From: CAYPPG01 sp964412555
GTDB taxonomy: Bacteria > Hinthialibacterota > Hinthialibacteria > Hinthialibacterales > Hinthialibacteraceae
DNA length: 64,000 nucleotides
Direction: 5' to 3'
Assembly (NCBI GenBank): GCA_964412555.1
Contig: CAYPPG010000025.1
Coordinates: forward strand, 1 to 64,000
Positions within the stretch are counted from its first letter, which is position 1, and the number at the start of each line of letters is the position of its first letter. Of the stretch, positions 1-7,829 are shown piece by piece. The notes under the pieces are model-generated. The model saw nothing but the letters and a program-made list of their open reading frames with translations, ran no database searches and was not told the origin of the DNA. A program made the translations under genes and the position numbers.

Positions 1-148
1 ATCGTCCAGGGGCGTTGCCCGCTGGCTATCCTCTCACGCCCTTTCAGGGCTTTATCCTTTTGTTCGTTTACATCGTCCAGGGGCGTTGCCCGCTGGCTAT
101 CCTCTCACGCCCTTTCAGGGCTTTATCCTTTTGTTCGTTTACATCGTC
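1..148. repeat. 71-bp tandem repeat, two copies, two hairpins per unit
   Basis: Positions 1-71 and 72-142 are identical, and the first bases of a third unit follow before the similarity stops. Each unit has a hairpin with arms CCAGGGG/CCGCTGG (6-25 and 77-96, one mismatch) and a second perfect hairpin GCCCT-TTC-AGGGC. The array may extend left of the window. It lies downstream of the minus-strand korB gene. A diverged single copy is at 27687-27735. This is a palindromic intergenic repeat of the REP type; no coding potential is convincing. Confidence 0.85.
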
Positions 149-164
149 TCAAATATTTTATATA

Positions 165-1181
165 TTAATCTACTGTCCATGTTTCGCCGGAATGGAAAAG
201 GGATTCTATCGTCCGTTCACCGGCGGACTCGACGGCTTGTTGAACCTGGCTCTGAATCAATGCGTCGTAGGAATCATGCTCGATATTGCGAAACACTCCA
301 ATCGGTTCAGGATAATTAGGATAAGTCATCCGGCTTAATAAAAAGGCTAAAGAAGGTGTTTCCGCTTTTTCGTCATGAATCAACAAATCATTTTCTGTTA
401 TACCATTTCCACCCACGGTAACCACTTCCATATTCGAACCGTTCCAGCGCACCCCTTTTTCCTTATTTTTGCCAAAACGTAGCGGGGCGCCGTGTTCGAG
501 TTCGATTACATTGTCGAATCGTTGCTTTCGATCGGCGGCATATTCAAAAGCGCCGTCATTGAAGATGTTGCAATTTTGATAAATTTCAACAAATGATACT
601 CCTTTATGGCGAGCAGCTGCTTCCAACACACCGGCGAGATGTTTGACATGCACATCGATGGAACGTGCAACAAAGGTTGCTTCCGCTCCGAGCGCTACAC
701 TGATGGGATGTAGAGGGTAATCGACAGAGCCGAAGGGAGTCGATTTTGTCTTTTTACCGAATTCCGATGTCGGTGAATATTGCCCTTTCGTCAATCCGTA
801 AATTCGGTTGTTGAATAAGATAATATTGATATCCAGATTGCGCCGAATGGCGTGAAGCAAGTGATTTCCACCGATGCTCAATCCGTCACCATCACCGGTG
901 ATCACCCATACGGAAAGTTCCGGCCGCGCAATCTTCAAGCCGGCGGCGATCGCCGGTGCCCGTCCATGGATGCCGTGCATTCCGTAGGTGTCCATATAAT
1001 AAGGGAAACGGCTTGAACACCCGATGCCGGAAACAAAGACTGCATTTTCCTTTGGAATCTGCAAGGTGGAAAAAACCTTTTTCATTTGAGAAAGTATTGA
1101 ATAATCCCCACACCCCGGGCACCATCGAACTTCCTGATCACTTGCATAATCTTTCGGGGATAATTGAGGTAAAGTTGTCAT
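165..1181 (-). CDS. korB: 2-oxoacid:ferredoxin oxidoreductase, beta subunit (KorB-like)
   Basis: A 338-residue thiamine-diphosphate subunit. With the alpha subunit encoded just upstream it should oxidatively decarboxylate a 2-oxoacid, most likely 2-oxoglutarate, to the acyl-CoA while reducing ferredoxin in the cytoplasm. The CPGCG motif near residue 21 and the TPP/Mg motif GDGDGLSIGGNH around residue 100, followed by NNRIYGLTKGQ, are typical of the KorB/PorB family. It starts 2 bp after the alpha gene stops, so the two are almost certainly co-translated. There is no 4Fe-4S ferredoxin domain, as usual for the two-subunit type. Substrate (2-oxoglutarate against another 2-oxoacid) cannot be settled from sequence by eye. 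Confidence 0.93.
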   Translation of the reverse strand: MTTLPQLSPKDYASDQEVRWCPGCGDYSILSQMKKVFSTLQIPKENAVFVSGIGCSSRFPYYMDTYGMHGIHGRAPAIAAGLKIARPELSVWVITGDGDGLSIGGNHLLHAIRRNLDINIILFNNRIYGLTKGQYSPTSEFGKKTKSTPFGSVDYPLHPISVALGAEATFVARSIDVHVKHLAGVLEAAARHKGVSFVEIYQNCNIFNDGAFEYAADRKQRFDNVIELEHGAPLRFGKNKEKGVRWNGSNMEVVTVGGNGITENDLLIHDEKAETPSLAFLLSRMTYPNYPEPIGVFRNIEHDSYDALIQSQVQQAVESAGERTIESLFHSGETWTVD

Positions 1182-1183
1182 AA

Positions 1184-3043
1184 TTAACTCTCCAACATTT
1201 CAACAATCTTGTCATAGATTTCATTCACTTGAAATGGCTTTCCTTTTACTTTGACCAAACTCTTTGCATCGATCAGATAGCGGGAACGAATCAGGAATTG
1301 CAGCTGGCCAAGATTGAGTTCCGGAATCAATATTTTCTTGAATCCGGCAAGTACCTTTCCCAAGTTTTTGGGGAAAGGATTTAAATACCGCAGATGAGCG
1401 CATGAGACCGAGTGATTTTCCCGTTGTGCTTTTTCAACCGCAGTCATGATGGTTCCGTATGTACTTCCCCATCCCAGCAAAAGCAATTCACCAGTCTGTT
1501 CTCCACTGACTTCCAATTGCGGGATATCTTCTTGAATGCCGTTTACTTTCTCATTGCGAAGTTTGATCATATACTCATGGTTATCAGGATCGTAACTTAC
1601 ATTCCCGGTGATATGTTGTTTCTCCAGACCACCGATACGATGCTGCAAATCCTTTGTTCCGGGAATCGCCCACGGCCGTGCCAAACGTTCATTTCGTGCA
1701 TACGGTTGAAAGTTGTTTGCATCTGTGTGATATTCAATATCGATTTCCGGTAGAGATTCAATTTCCGGAATCCGCCAGGGTTCCGAACCATTTGCCAAAT
1801 AACCATCGCTCAAAAGCATTACAGGTGTCATAAATTTCAATGCAATCCGCGACGCCTCGACAGCCATTGGAAAACAATCCGCCGGAGTGGCTGCTGCCAA
1901 AACGGGCAAGGGGCATTCTCCGTTTCTTCCGAACATTGCTTGAAAAAGATCAGCCTGTTCGGTTTTGGTTGGCAAACCGGTACTTGGACCCCCTCGCTGA
2001 ACATTGACGATCACCGCCGGTAATTCCGTCATGACCGCCAATCCAATTGCCTCACTTTTTAGAGCAACGCCGGGACCGCTGGTACCCGTTACGGATAAAG
2101 AACCGCCATATGCGGCTCCAATCACGGCACACATAGCGGCAATTTCATCCTCTGCCTGAAAAGTCACGACTCCATAGTCCTTCTTCGCAGAAAGAGAATG
2201 AAGGATGTCGCTGGCTGGGGTGATAGGATAACTGGCATAAAAGAGAGGTTTTTTGGCTATTTTGGACGCTGTGACTAAACCAATTGCAACGCCTTCATTA
2301 CCAGTTATTTTCCGATAGGTACCGGGAGGAATGGTTGCGCGATTGACTTGGAAAGAACTAGTGAAAATTTCCGCCGTTTCCCCAAAATGATAACCTGCTT
2401 TGAGGGTTTTTAAGTTGGCCTCCATGATTGCGGGCCGTTTTCCGAATTTATTCGTGATCCACTGAGTTGTCGGTTCAACCGGGCGGTCAAACAACCAATA
2501 GGCCAAACCCAAGGCAAAGAAATTTTTACAACGATTGGCCGTTTTCCGATCCAAACCCAGACCGTCAACAGCTTTATAATTCATGTCGGAAATCGGTATC
2601 GAGACGAGATTGTATTCTTTTTTGATTTTTTCATGTTCCAGTGGGTTGGATTCGTATCCGGCTTTTTCCCACGCTTCTTTTGTAAACGCATCGGAATCGA
2701 CAATCAAGACACCACCAAAACGCAAATCGGGTAGATTCACTTTCAGCGCCGCAGGATTCAGCGCAAACAATGCGTCGATTCGATCGCCGGGGGTGAAAAC
2801 TTCGTGACTGCTGAAGTTGATTTGAAATCCACTTACCCCGGCAAGTGTTCCCGCCGGAGCTCGAATTTCCGCAGGATAATCCGGGAGCGTCACGACATCG
2901 TTCCCGAATAAAACCGAAGCGGTCGTGAATTGTTCACCCACCAACTGCATTCCATCACCGGAATCTCCTGCGAACCGCACAGTGGCGCTCTCTATCTCTT
3001 CGACCTTTCGTGCAAGATGAGGTTGTTCCGTTACCGTAGTCAT
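1184..3043 (-). CDS. korA: 2-oxoacid:ferredoxin oxidoreductase, fused gamma-alpha subunit (KorA-like)
   Basis: A 619-residue fusion of the gamma domain (about residues 15-200, opening with RFAGDSGDGMQLVG) and the alpha/pyrimidine-binding domain (from about 250, with YPITPASDILH and TGTSGPGVALKSEAIGLA). This is the architecture of two-subunit 2-oxoglutarate ferredoxin oxidoreductases, and the length is normal. It is the first gene of a korA-korB operon. The start follows an AAAGG-type ribosome site. In a tricarboxylic acid cycle setting it would supply reduced ferredoxin and succinyl-CoA, or run reductively; direction cannot be told. Confidence 0.93.
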   Translation of the reverse strand: MTTVTEQPHLARKVEEIESATVRFAGDSGDGMQLVGEQFTTASVLFGNDVVTLPDYPAEIRAPAGTLAGVSGFQINFSSHEVFTPGDRIDALFALNPAALKVNLPDLRFGGVLIVDSDAFTKEAWEKAGYESNPLEHEKIKKEYNLVSIPISDMNYKAVDGLGLDRKTANRCKNFFALGLAYWLFDRPVEPTTQWITNKFGKRPAIMEANLKTLKAGYHFGETAEIFTSSFQVNRATIPPGTYRKITGNEGVAIGLVTASKIAKKPLFYASYPITPASDILHSLSAKKDYGVVTFQAEDEIAAMCAVIGAAYGGSLSVTGTSGPGVALKSEAIGLAVMTELPAVIVNVQRGGPSTGLPTKTEQADLFQAMFGRNGECPLPVLAAATPADCFPMAVEASRIALKFMTPVMLLSDGYLANGSEPWRIPEIESLPEIDIEYHTDANNFQPYARNERLARPWAIPGTKDLQHRIGGLEKQHITGNVSYDPDNHEYMIKLRNEKVNGIQEDIPQLEVSGEQTGELLLLGWGSTYGTIMTAVEKAQRENHSVSCAHLRYLNPFPKNLGKVLAGFKKILIPELNLGQLQFLIRSRYLIDAKSLVKVKGKPFQVNEIYDKIVEMLES

Positions 3044-3173
3044 CCTTTACCTTTTTATTCTGTTTACATTAGATTTATCGGGATGTCATGTTCAATAAAA
3101 AACAGTCCCGAATGATGTCTTTTTATTCAAATTTATTGATGAACCCAAGCCAGAATATTGCTGAGATTCTTTC

Positions 3174-3641
3174 TTATGCCCCTTCCCGGCTGGGGGATGT
3201 AGTATCCGAATCCGGGGGTAAGTTGTACACAGCTCCCGGATAATGATCCACTAGATATTGCACAATATGTTTTACGGAGAGAATACTCACCGGTTTGCCC
3301 CTTTCATCCACGACAGGAATATGCCGGTGACCGCCATTTCGCATTTGTTTGATGGCAGCCGCGACACTGTCGCCGGATTGCATCGTCGAGGGGGTGGGGG
3401 TCATTAAATTGGTAATCGGTTGATCCAAATTGTGTTTTTCGCCGTATACTTTCATAAGAATATCCCGTTCAGTAAATATGCCGATTAATTCATCCTCTTT
3501 GCAAACGAGTACACAACCTCGACCAGTCTCCTGCAAGATGTGCATCGCCTCACGCACTGTTGCGGAAGGCTGAATTATTAAAACGGGATGAGACTCCAAA
3601 TCAGAGACTTTGTCTTCGTTGAGATTTTGCAATACGTCCAT
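3174..3641 (-). CDS. Protein with two CBS domains
   Basis: A 155-residue soluble protein made almost entirely of a CBS pair: first domain about residues 15-70 (SATVREAMHILQ, GIFTERDIL), second about 75-135 (MTPTPSTMQSGDSVAAAIKQM, HIPVVDERGKPVSILS). CBS pairs bind adenosine nucleotides and act as energy or redox sensors, alone or on a partner protein. There is no attached enzyme or channel domain, so the partner is unknown. It is 130 bp upstream of korA on the same strand, which may mean shared transcription but not coupling. The start is supported by AGGAAGT 4 nt upstream. Confidence 0.88.
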   Translation of the reverse strand: MDVLQNLNEDKVSDLESHPVLIIQPSATVREAMHILQETGRGCVLVCKEDELIGIFTERDILMKVYGEKHNLDQPITNLMTPTPSTMQSGDSVAAAIKQMRNGGHRHIPVVDERGKPVSILSVKHIVQYLVDHYPGAVYNLPPDSDTTSPSREGA

Positions 3642-3959
3642 ACTTCCTAACCCCCCTTATTTGTGATCGACAAAATTATGCTAACGGGTAGCAAGAGTAA
3701 GTCACCTCTTGATGGATAACGCTTTATCGCCAGGGCAGACCTGAATCTTGCCTTGCCTACCCATTGAATTATCTTATGCATAATTAGACCATCTTTAACA
3801 CTTTTTCCCTCGAATGATCGACTTTAAATGATTGTTTCACAGGGACTTACTTATCGTGTTTTCAAGCGCGTTTCCTTTTAAATCAGTGCATAAATAAATA
3901 ATAGTGTTGATATTCCACAAAGCAAAGTAAATGGTAAGAAAATTTACGGATTTCTAGAG
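3642..3959. other. Intergenic stretch with a diverged repeat copy
   Basis: AT-rich spacer of 318 bp between the CBS gene and the HisB-like gene. It contains a diverged copy (about 3726-3762) of the 59-bp repeat at 21908-22063: the shared landmarks are CGC-AGGGCAGAC, then TTGCC, then TACCC. No open reading frame or obvious terminator was recognised. Confidence 0.5.
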
Positions 3960-4595
3960 TTACTCCGACTTCACTTCGATCATTCCTGCGACTCCAGGAG
4001 TTTGTCCCTTACGCCACGGACAGGGTGAGAGAGCAATCCGCGTCGCTTCCCCTAAACCGCGAAAGACACTTTCCCAAATATGATGGGGATCCTCACCTGA
4101 CAGCAAGTTTATTTGAAGGGTACAACGAGCACCTTGAACCAAGCCGCCTAAAAAATTCCAAAGATCGGTACAGAGCATATCTTCAACCCGCTCGGGCATA
4201 TGAACATTATCTTTGTCGAAGTAAAATCCGCTACGGAATTCGAAAGAGAGGCGAACTTTTGCCGCCGCTTCATCGATGAATCCTTCTGCAGATCCAGATC
4301 CATTAACTCCTTGATCTTTCATGAGTTGCATAGCCACTCTTGACAATGCTTCTCCAAAACAGAGACCGCTATCTTCGGCAATGACATGCTGTAAAACAAA
4401 GTGAGTCAATTGCACATCAGCAGAGAGATTGAGACAGGCGCGCCACGCCCATTGTTCGATCATATGGTTCAAAAAATGAATCGATGTATTGATATTCGCT
4501 TTCAAATCATCCGAAGCGCTTCCCCCCGCGATTGTGGTTCGGATCAACGATTCTCGGGAACGCCGTTCGATTGTGACAGGCTGAAGATCAAACAT
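3960..4595 (-). CDS. hisB: Imidazoleglycerol-phosphate dehydratase homologue with altered metal site
   Basis: 211 residues, the size of a monofunctional HisB, which dehydrates imidazoleglycerol phosphate at a di-manganese site. Family landmarks can be followed: FLNHM (H44), QHVIAED (H70) in place of the canonical DHHTVED, FIDEA for PMDEA, and DPHHIWES (H171, H172, E175). Two histidines that the family uses as metal ligands are not there: the second His of HHTVED is Val71, and the His of EHFF is Asn147. The gene starts 5 bp after the hisD-like gene ends. It may be a weak or repurposed HisB. The family assignment is firm; the histidine-pathway role is not. Confidence 0.75.
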   Translation of the reverse strand: MFDLQPVTIERRSRESLIRTTIAGGSASDDLKANINTSIHFLNHMIEQWAWRACLNLSADVQLTHFVLQHVIAEDSGLCFGEALSRVAMQLMKDQGVNGSGSAEGFIDEAAAKVRLSFEFRSGFYFDKDNVHMPERVEDMLCTDLWNFLGGLVQGARCTLQINLLSGEDPHHIWESVFRGLGEATRIALSPCPWRKGQTPGVAGMIEVKSE

Positions 4596-4600
4596 GAGAT

Positions 4601-5899
4601 TTAATTCCTTTCTATTCTCACCGCCGCCGCGTGAGCAGGAAATCCTTCAAAATCGGCAAATGCAGCAACAGGATTTTTTAACGAGTCAAAACCTTCCTTG
4701 GTAGCGTAACTGATGGAGGTTCGTTTCAGGTAATCGAAAACTGTAACCACGGAGGCGGTTTTCGCTCTTCCACCGGTCGGCAAAATCGCGTTGACTCCTA
4801 GTGAGTAATTGCAGATAGAAATCGGCGTAAAACGCCCCAACATAATTTCCCCTGCATTATTCAATTTACCGAGTAGAGCAAATGGATCGCTTGTCAAAAC
4901 CTCAAGGTGCTCCGGAGCGTAATCATTCACGAAGGCTACGGATTCATCAATGCTTTCTGTCAAGACGATCCCACCATAATTCGATAAGACTTGATTGACA
5001 TAATCCTGCTGTTTCTGTGGTAATTGTTGAATTTTATCCGGCAGGATCGCAGCAACTTCTTCTGCTACTTTTTGACTTTCCGTGACGACCAAAGCAGCAG
5101 AATAAGGTCCATGCTCCGCTTCGATCAATAAATCTGTGGAAACCAATCCCGGATCGGACGATTCATCCGCGAGAATGATCGATTCACTCGGTCCTGCCGG
5201 GGGGCCGACATCCAACGTTCCATACAAGATTTTCTTAGCTGCCGATGCATAGATGTTGCTTGGACCGATCATTTTCAACACAGGTTTTACAGTCTCTGTA
5301 CCCAGAGCGAAAGCTGCGACGGCCTGTACTCCACCGAAGCGGTAGATTTCATCGATGCCGATCAATTGAGCGGCATATAATGATGCGGCATCTATGGAAC
5401 CGTCGGGTTGTGGAGGAGTTGCCACAGCGATTCGCTCCACACCTGCCACTTTTGCAGGGATTCCCAGCATTAACAGCACGGAAGGATAGGCCGCCGTTCC
5501 TCGGGGAACATACAAGACACAACTCTCGATGGGGCTGATTTTTTCGCCGGCCATCAAGCCTGGAGCCACTTCGGTCATGGTGATTTCTTCGGGGATTTGA
5601 CTTTCATGGAATTTTTTGATATTGCGATAGGAAATATCGATTGCTTCTTTGACTTCACTTGACAGTTGGCTTTCCGCCTTTTCAATTTCTTTCTCAGTGA
5701 CACGAAGACCCACTTGAGCGAGGTCGGCGCCGTCAAATTCTTTTGTCAAAGCAATAATCGCTTGATCCCCTTCACTTTTCACGCGATCGATGATTTTTTG
5801 CGCCTGCGGCATAAACTCATCAATATCTTGACCGGAACGAGTCATTATTTTTTTCTTGATCTCGGCCGGAGTTTCTTTCCAGCGGTATATATTGATCAT
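4601..5899 (-). CDS. hisD: Histidinol dehydrogenase family protein with altered active site
   Basis: 432 residues, full length for HisD, which oxidises L-histidinol to histidine in two NAD steps at a zinc site. Conserved blocks include VPRGTAAYPS, GPSNIYASAAK, PAGPSESIILAD, EAEHGP (H263), APEHLE (E330, H331) and H423 near the C-terminus. Compared with the E. coli zinc ligands Gln259, His262, Asp360 and His419, this protein has Glu260, His263, Asn364 and His423. The substrate-contacting His367 is Ala371 (GVNAILPT). The first gene of a two-gene operon with the HisB-like protein; start supported by AGGAG 9 nt upstream. It may act on a different amino alcohol or another hydroxy substrate. Confidence 0.8.
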   Translation of the reverse strand: MINIYRWKETPAEIKKKIMTRSGQDIDEFMPQAQKIIDRVKSEGDQAIIALTKEFDGADLAQVGLRVTEKEIEKAESQLSSEVKEAIDISYRNIKKFHESQIPEEITMTEVAPGLMAGEKISPIESCVLYVPRGTAAYPSVLLMLGIPAKVAGVERIAVATPPQPDGSIDAASLYAAQLIGIDEIYRFGGVQAVAAFALGTETVKPVLKMIGPSNIYASAAKKILYGTLDVGPPAGPSESIILADESSDPGLVSTDLLIEAEHGPYSAALVVTESQKVAEEVAAILPDKIQQLPQKQQDYVNQVLSNYGGIVLTESIDESVAFVNDYAPEHLEVLTSDPFALLGKLNNAGEIMLGRFTPISICNYSLGVNAILPTGGRAKTASVVTVFDYLKRTSISYATKEGFDSLKNPVAAFADFEGFPAHAAAVRIERN

Positions 5900-6030
5900 C
5901 TATTTGTTCTCCTAGTGATAATCGAATTCGAGGTAGAATATGAAATTTTACCACCGGTAAAGGGAAAAATGAGGGGGGAGCAAAAAATGAGAAATGGTAA
6001 TCTAATATGATCAATGGGCACACGAAAAAT

Positions 6031-6333
6031 TCACATAGTTTTCCTCTCTTTCAACCATTGCTTAAATGATTCTAGACTCTCACCTGATGGTTGACCCAAG
6101 ATGAGATTCTCTACGCTGATATCCTCATCCAAGTCCGGCCAGTGGATTCCTTCACCTTTCCCAATGAACCGGAAGTTGTTCCGTTCATCCATATTTCCCT
6201 GCTGTAAACGTGGAAACCATGCAATGGGAGCGGATATGGTTCGACCGTCGTTTAAATCGACAATAATCGAATCCTCAGTCACTTCAATAGACTGAGCTTT
6301 TACATGCGATTTTTCAGTGGCCGAAGTAATCAT
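6031..6333 (-). CDS. DUF2442 domain protein
   Basis: 100 residues. The segment SIEVTEDSIIVDLNDGRTISAPIAWFPRL and the later FRFIGKGEGIHWPDLDEDISVENLI are characteristic of the DUF2442 family, whose members are often encoded beside DUF4160 proteins. The first 20 nt overlap the end of the upstream DUF4160 gene in another frame, so the two are translationally coupled. Such pairs have been suggested to be toxin-antitoxin-like, but no function is established that I can name. It is about 130 bp upstream of the hisD-like gene on the same strand. Confidence 0.8.
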   Translation of the reverse strand: MITSATEKSHVKAQSIEVTEDSIIVDLNDGRTISAPIAWFPRLQQGNMDERNNFRFIGKGEGIHWPDLDEDISVENLILGQPSGESLESFKQWLKERKTM

Positions 6334-6550
6334 TCCAACACCTCAATATTTCTTTTTCATGATTTTCAACAAGCCGTTGGATCTTGTAAATTTCTTTCCT
6401 TCCAAATCCACCTATTCTTCGAAGTCTTACCGGATCAAGCCAGAATTTTGATATACAATCATTTCGTTCGACATGAACATGGGGTGGCTCATCTCGGTCA
6501 CCTGCATAAAAGAAAAAACGATATGGACCCTCTCTTAATACAGTGGGCAT
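6314..6550 (-). CDS. DUF4160 domain protein
   Basis: 78 residues. The core RFFFYAGDRDEPPHVHVER and SKFWLDPVRL is the signature of DUF4160. The protein is small, soluble and basic, and is the upstream partner of the overlapping DUF2442 gene. The HVHVER motif offers possible metal or nucleic acid contacts, but that is a guess. Role unknown; the pair arrangement suggests a two-component module such as a toxin-antitoxin system or a transcription regulator of small size. Confidence 0.8.
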   Translation of the reverse strand: MPTVLREGPYRFFFYAGDRDEPPHVHVERNDCISKFWLDPVRLRRIGGFGRKEIYKIQRLVENHEKEILRCWNDYFGH

Positions 6551-6604
6551 TTTTCCTTAGATTATAATGCAAAAAATATCTTTCTAAACCAATTTCGGCG
6601 ATCT

Positions 6605-6662
6605 TTGAATGTTTCAATGAGAATTCTGCAAATTTGAAATGAATTCATTTCAAGGTTAGTAT
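6605..6662 (+). promoter_or_regulatory. Promoter overlapped by a 20-bp perfect palindrome, with a second half-size site upstream
   Basis: TTGAAATGAATTCATTTCAA at 6634-6653 is a perfect 20-bp palindrome. Its first six bases (TTGAAA) stand 17 bp before TAGTAT (6657-6662), a fair sigma-70 match. A related inverted repeat, TTGAA-TGT-TTCAA, is at 6605-6617. The layout is that expected of a repressor operator covering the -35 box and spacer of the promoter for the cytochrome gene that starts at 6708. Seen directly: the palindromes and spacing. Inferred: promoter and operator function. Confidence 0.5.
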
Positions 6663-6707
6663 ACACTTTCATTCATTTTCAAATATCCTCTGATGAAAGG
6701 CAATAGG

Positions 6708-7151
6708 ATGAGAAAATACGTTCTTTATTCAACAGTGTTCGTGGTTGTCGTTTCGGCATTTCTTTTGGTCATAAGTGATCATTCCCTCTGGAGTGAGGAA
6801 AAGCCACTATCGAAAAGCCCAGGCAAGAATCTGCAAGTCATGGAATTCAAAGACATGATCGAATTACAGAGTTATATGAAGGGACTTACGGATGCACTGG
6901 GAGTCACATGCAAATATTGTCACGATATGAGAGATTTTTCCAGCGATGTGGAAGAATTGCATAAAGATGAAGCACGTGCCATGATGGTTTTAACCCAGGA
7001 GTATAACGAAAAGCTTCTCGAGTTTTATACAAAATTCACCCCCGATGAAGAAGAATTGAAGAAGAAAAAAGAAAAGAAGGTGACTTGTTTTACCTGTCAT
7101 CGCGGTAATGAACATCCAGCATTCAGCGAAGAAGATGTAGAGTCTCAGTAA
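6708..7151 (+). CDS. Small secreted c-type cytochrome, two CxxCH motifs (reaction-centre cytochrome type)
   Basis: 147 residues from the preferred start at 6708, which has GAAAGG 7 nt upstream; an in-frame ATG at 6693 has no ribosome site. An N-terminal hydrophobic segment (YVLYSTVFVVVVSAFLLVI) is a signal peptide or anchor. Two haem-binding motifs, CKYCH and CFTCH, flank a helical middle part with EFKDMIELQSYMKGLTDALGV before the first. This resembles the small relatives of the photosynthetic reaction-centre cytochrome c subunit found widely in non-photosynthetic bacteria. Probably a periplasmic electron carrier. The lysine-rich KKKKEKK stretch before the second motif is unusual. Confidence 0.82.
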   Translation: MRKYVLYSTVFVVVVSAFLLVISDHSLWSEEKPLSKSPGKNLQVMEFKDMIELQSYMKGLTDALGVTCKYCHDMRDFSSDVEELHKDEARAMMVLTQEYNEKLLEFYTKFTPDEEELKKKKEKKVTCFTCHRGNEHPAFSEEDVESQ

Positions 7152-7219
7152 TCACGATTTCCCCATTTCCCTAAAAACCATTCCATTTTTTTGACGTTTC
7201 ATATCATATAAATACCAAT

Positions 7220-7792
7220 ATGAAAAAGAGGATCATTATGATTGTATTACTTTCAACTCTCTTACTCATACTCTATTGTACCGACCTGGATATCGTGCTT
7301 GCAGACACAGAAACAGAAAAAACGATCAAATCCCAAAAGACGGTCGAACAAGTAATCGTAATCGATGACGGGCAATCGATAATCCAAGATATTGAGAAAC
7401 AGAGATGTAAAGACGATGATTCTACAGACAATAAGAATTGCCAAAAAGAACACAAACAGAAACTGAAAAAAGAGTTCAAAATTCGATCCTGTATTCTGAA
7501 ACGAAAAGATATGCCGATGATTGATCCCGGCCGAAATGGAAAGATGATGATCATCGAACCAAAGGAAGAGGTGGATTACACCATCATCGAGATCAATCCT
7601 GATAAAGGACCGAACAGTGGAAAAACTCCTTTTCACCCCATCAATCCACATCCGCCGTACAAATTCAAGAAATATCATTATCCTAAATTTAAGGAAAATG
7701 GATATGGTGGATATTCACCGGGAATACGTAAATTTCCCCGCGGCCAATACGAATATCGGACATATCCAAAGAAACGGCATCATAAGGAATAA
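7220..7792 (+). CDS. Secreted charged protein of unknown function
   Basis: 190 residues with an N-terminal signal-like segment (MIVLLSTLLLILYC), perhaps a lipoprotein through Cys20 although the lipobox is poor. The rest is very hydrophilic: acidic and Lys-rich middle, two Cys pairs, then a Pro/His/Tyr/Gly-rich basic tail (PFHPINPHPPYKFKKYHYPKF). No family recognised. It lies 68 bp after the cytochrome gene on the same strand and could be co-transcribed with it. The low-complexity tail suggests binding to a cell-wall polymer, nucleic acid or metal, which is speculation. Confidence 0.6.
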   Translation: MKKRIIMIVLLSTLLLILYCTDLDIVLADTETEKTIKSQKTVEQVIVIDDGQSIIQDIEKQRCKDDDSTDNKNCQKEHKQKLKKEFKIRSCILKRKDMPMIDPGRNGKMMIIEPKEEVDYTIIEINPDKGPNSGKTPFHPINPHPPYKFKKYHYPKFKENGYGGYSPGIRKFPRGQYEYRTYPKKRHHKE

Positions 7793-7829
7793 AAATCTTT
7801 TTTGAAATCGGACGCCTGTATTTATTGAA

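Noticed and set aside
165..3043. Open frames opposite the korA/korB genes
   Set aside because: Shadows of strong coding frames on the other strand, with no motif.
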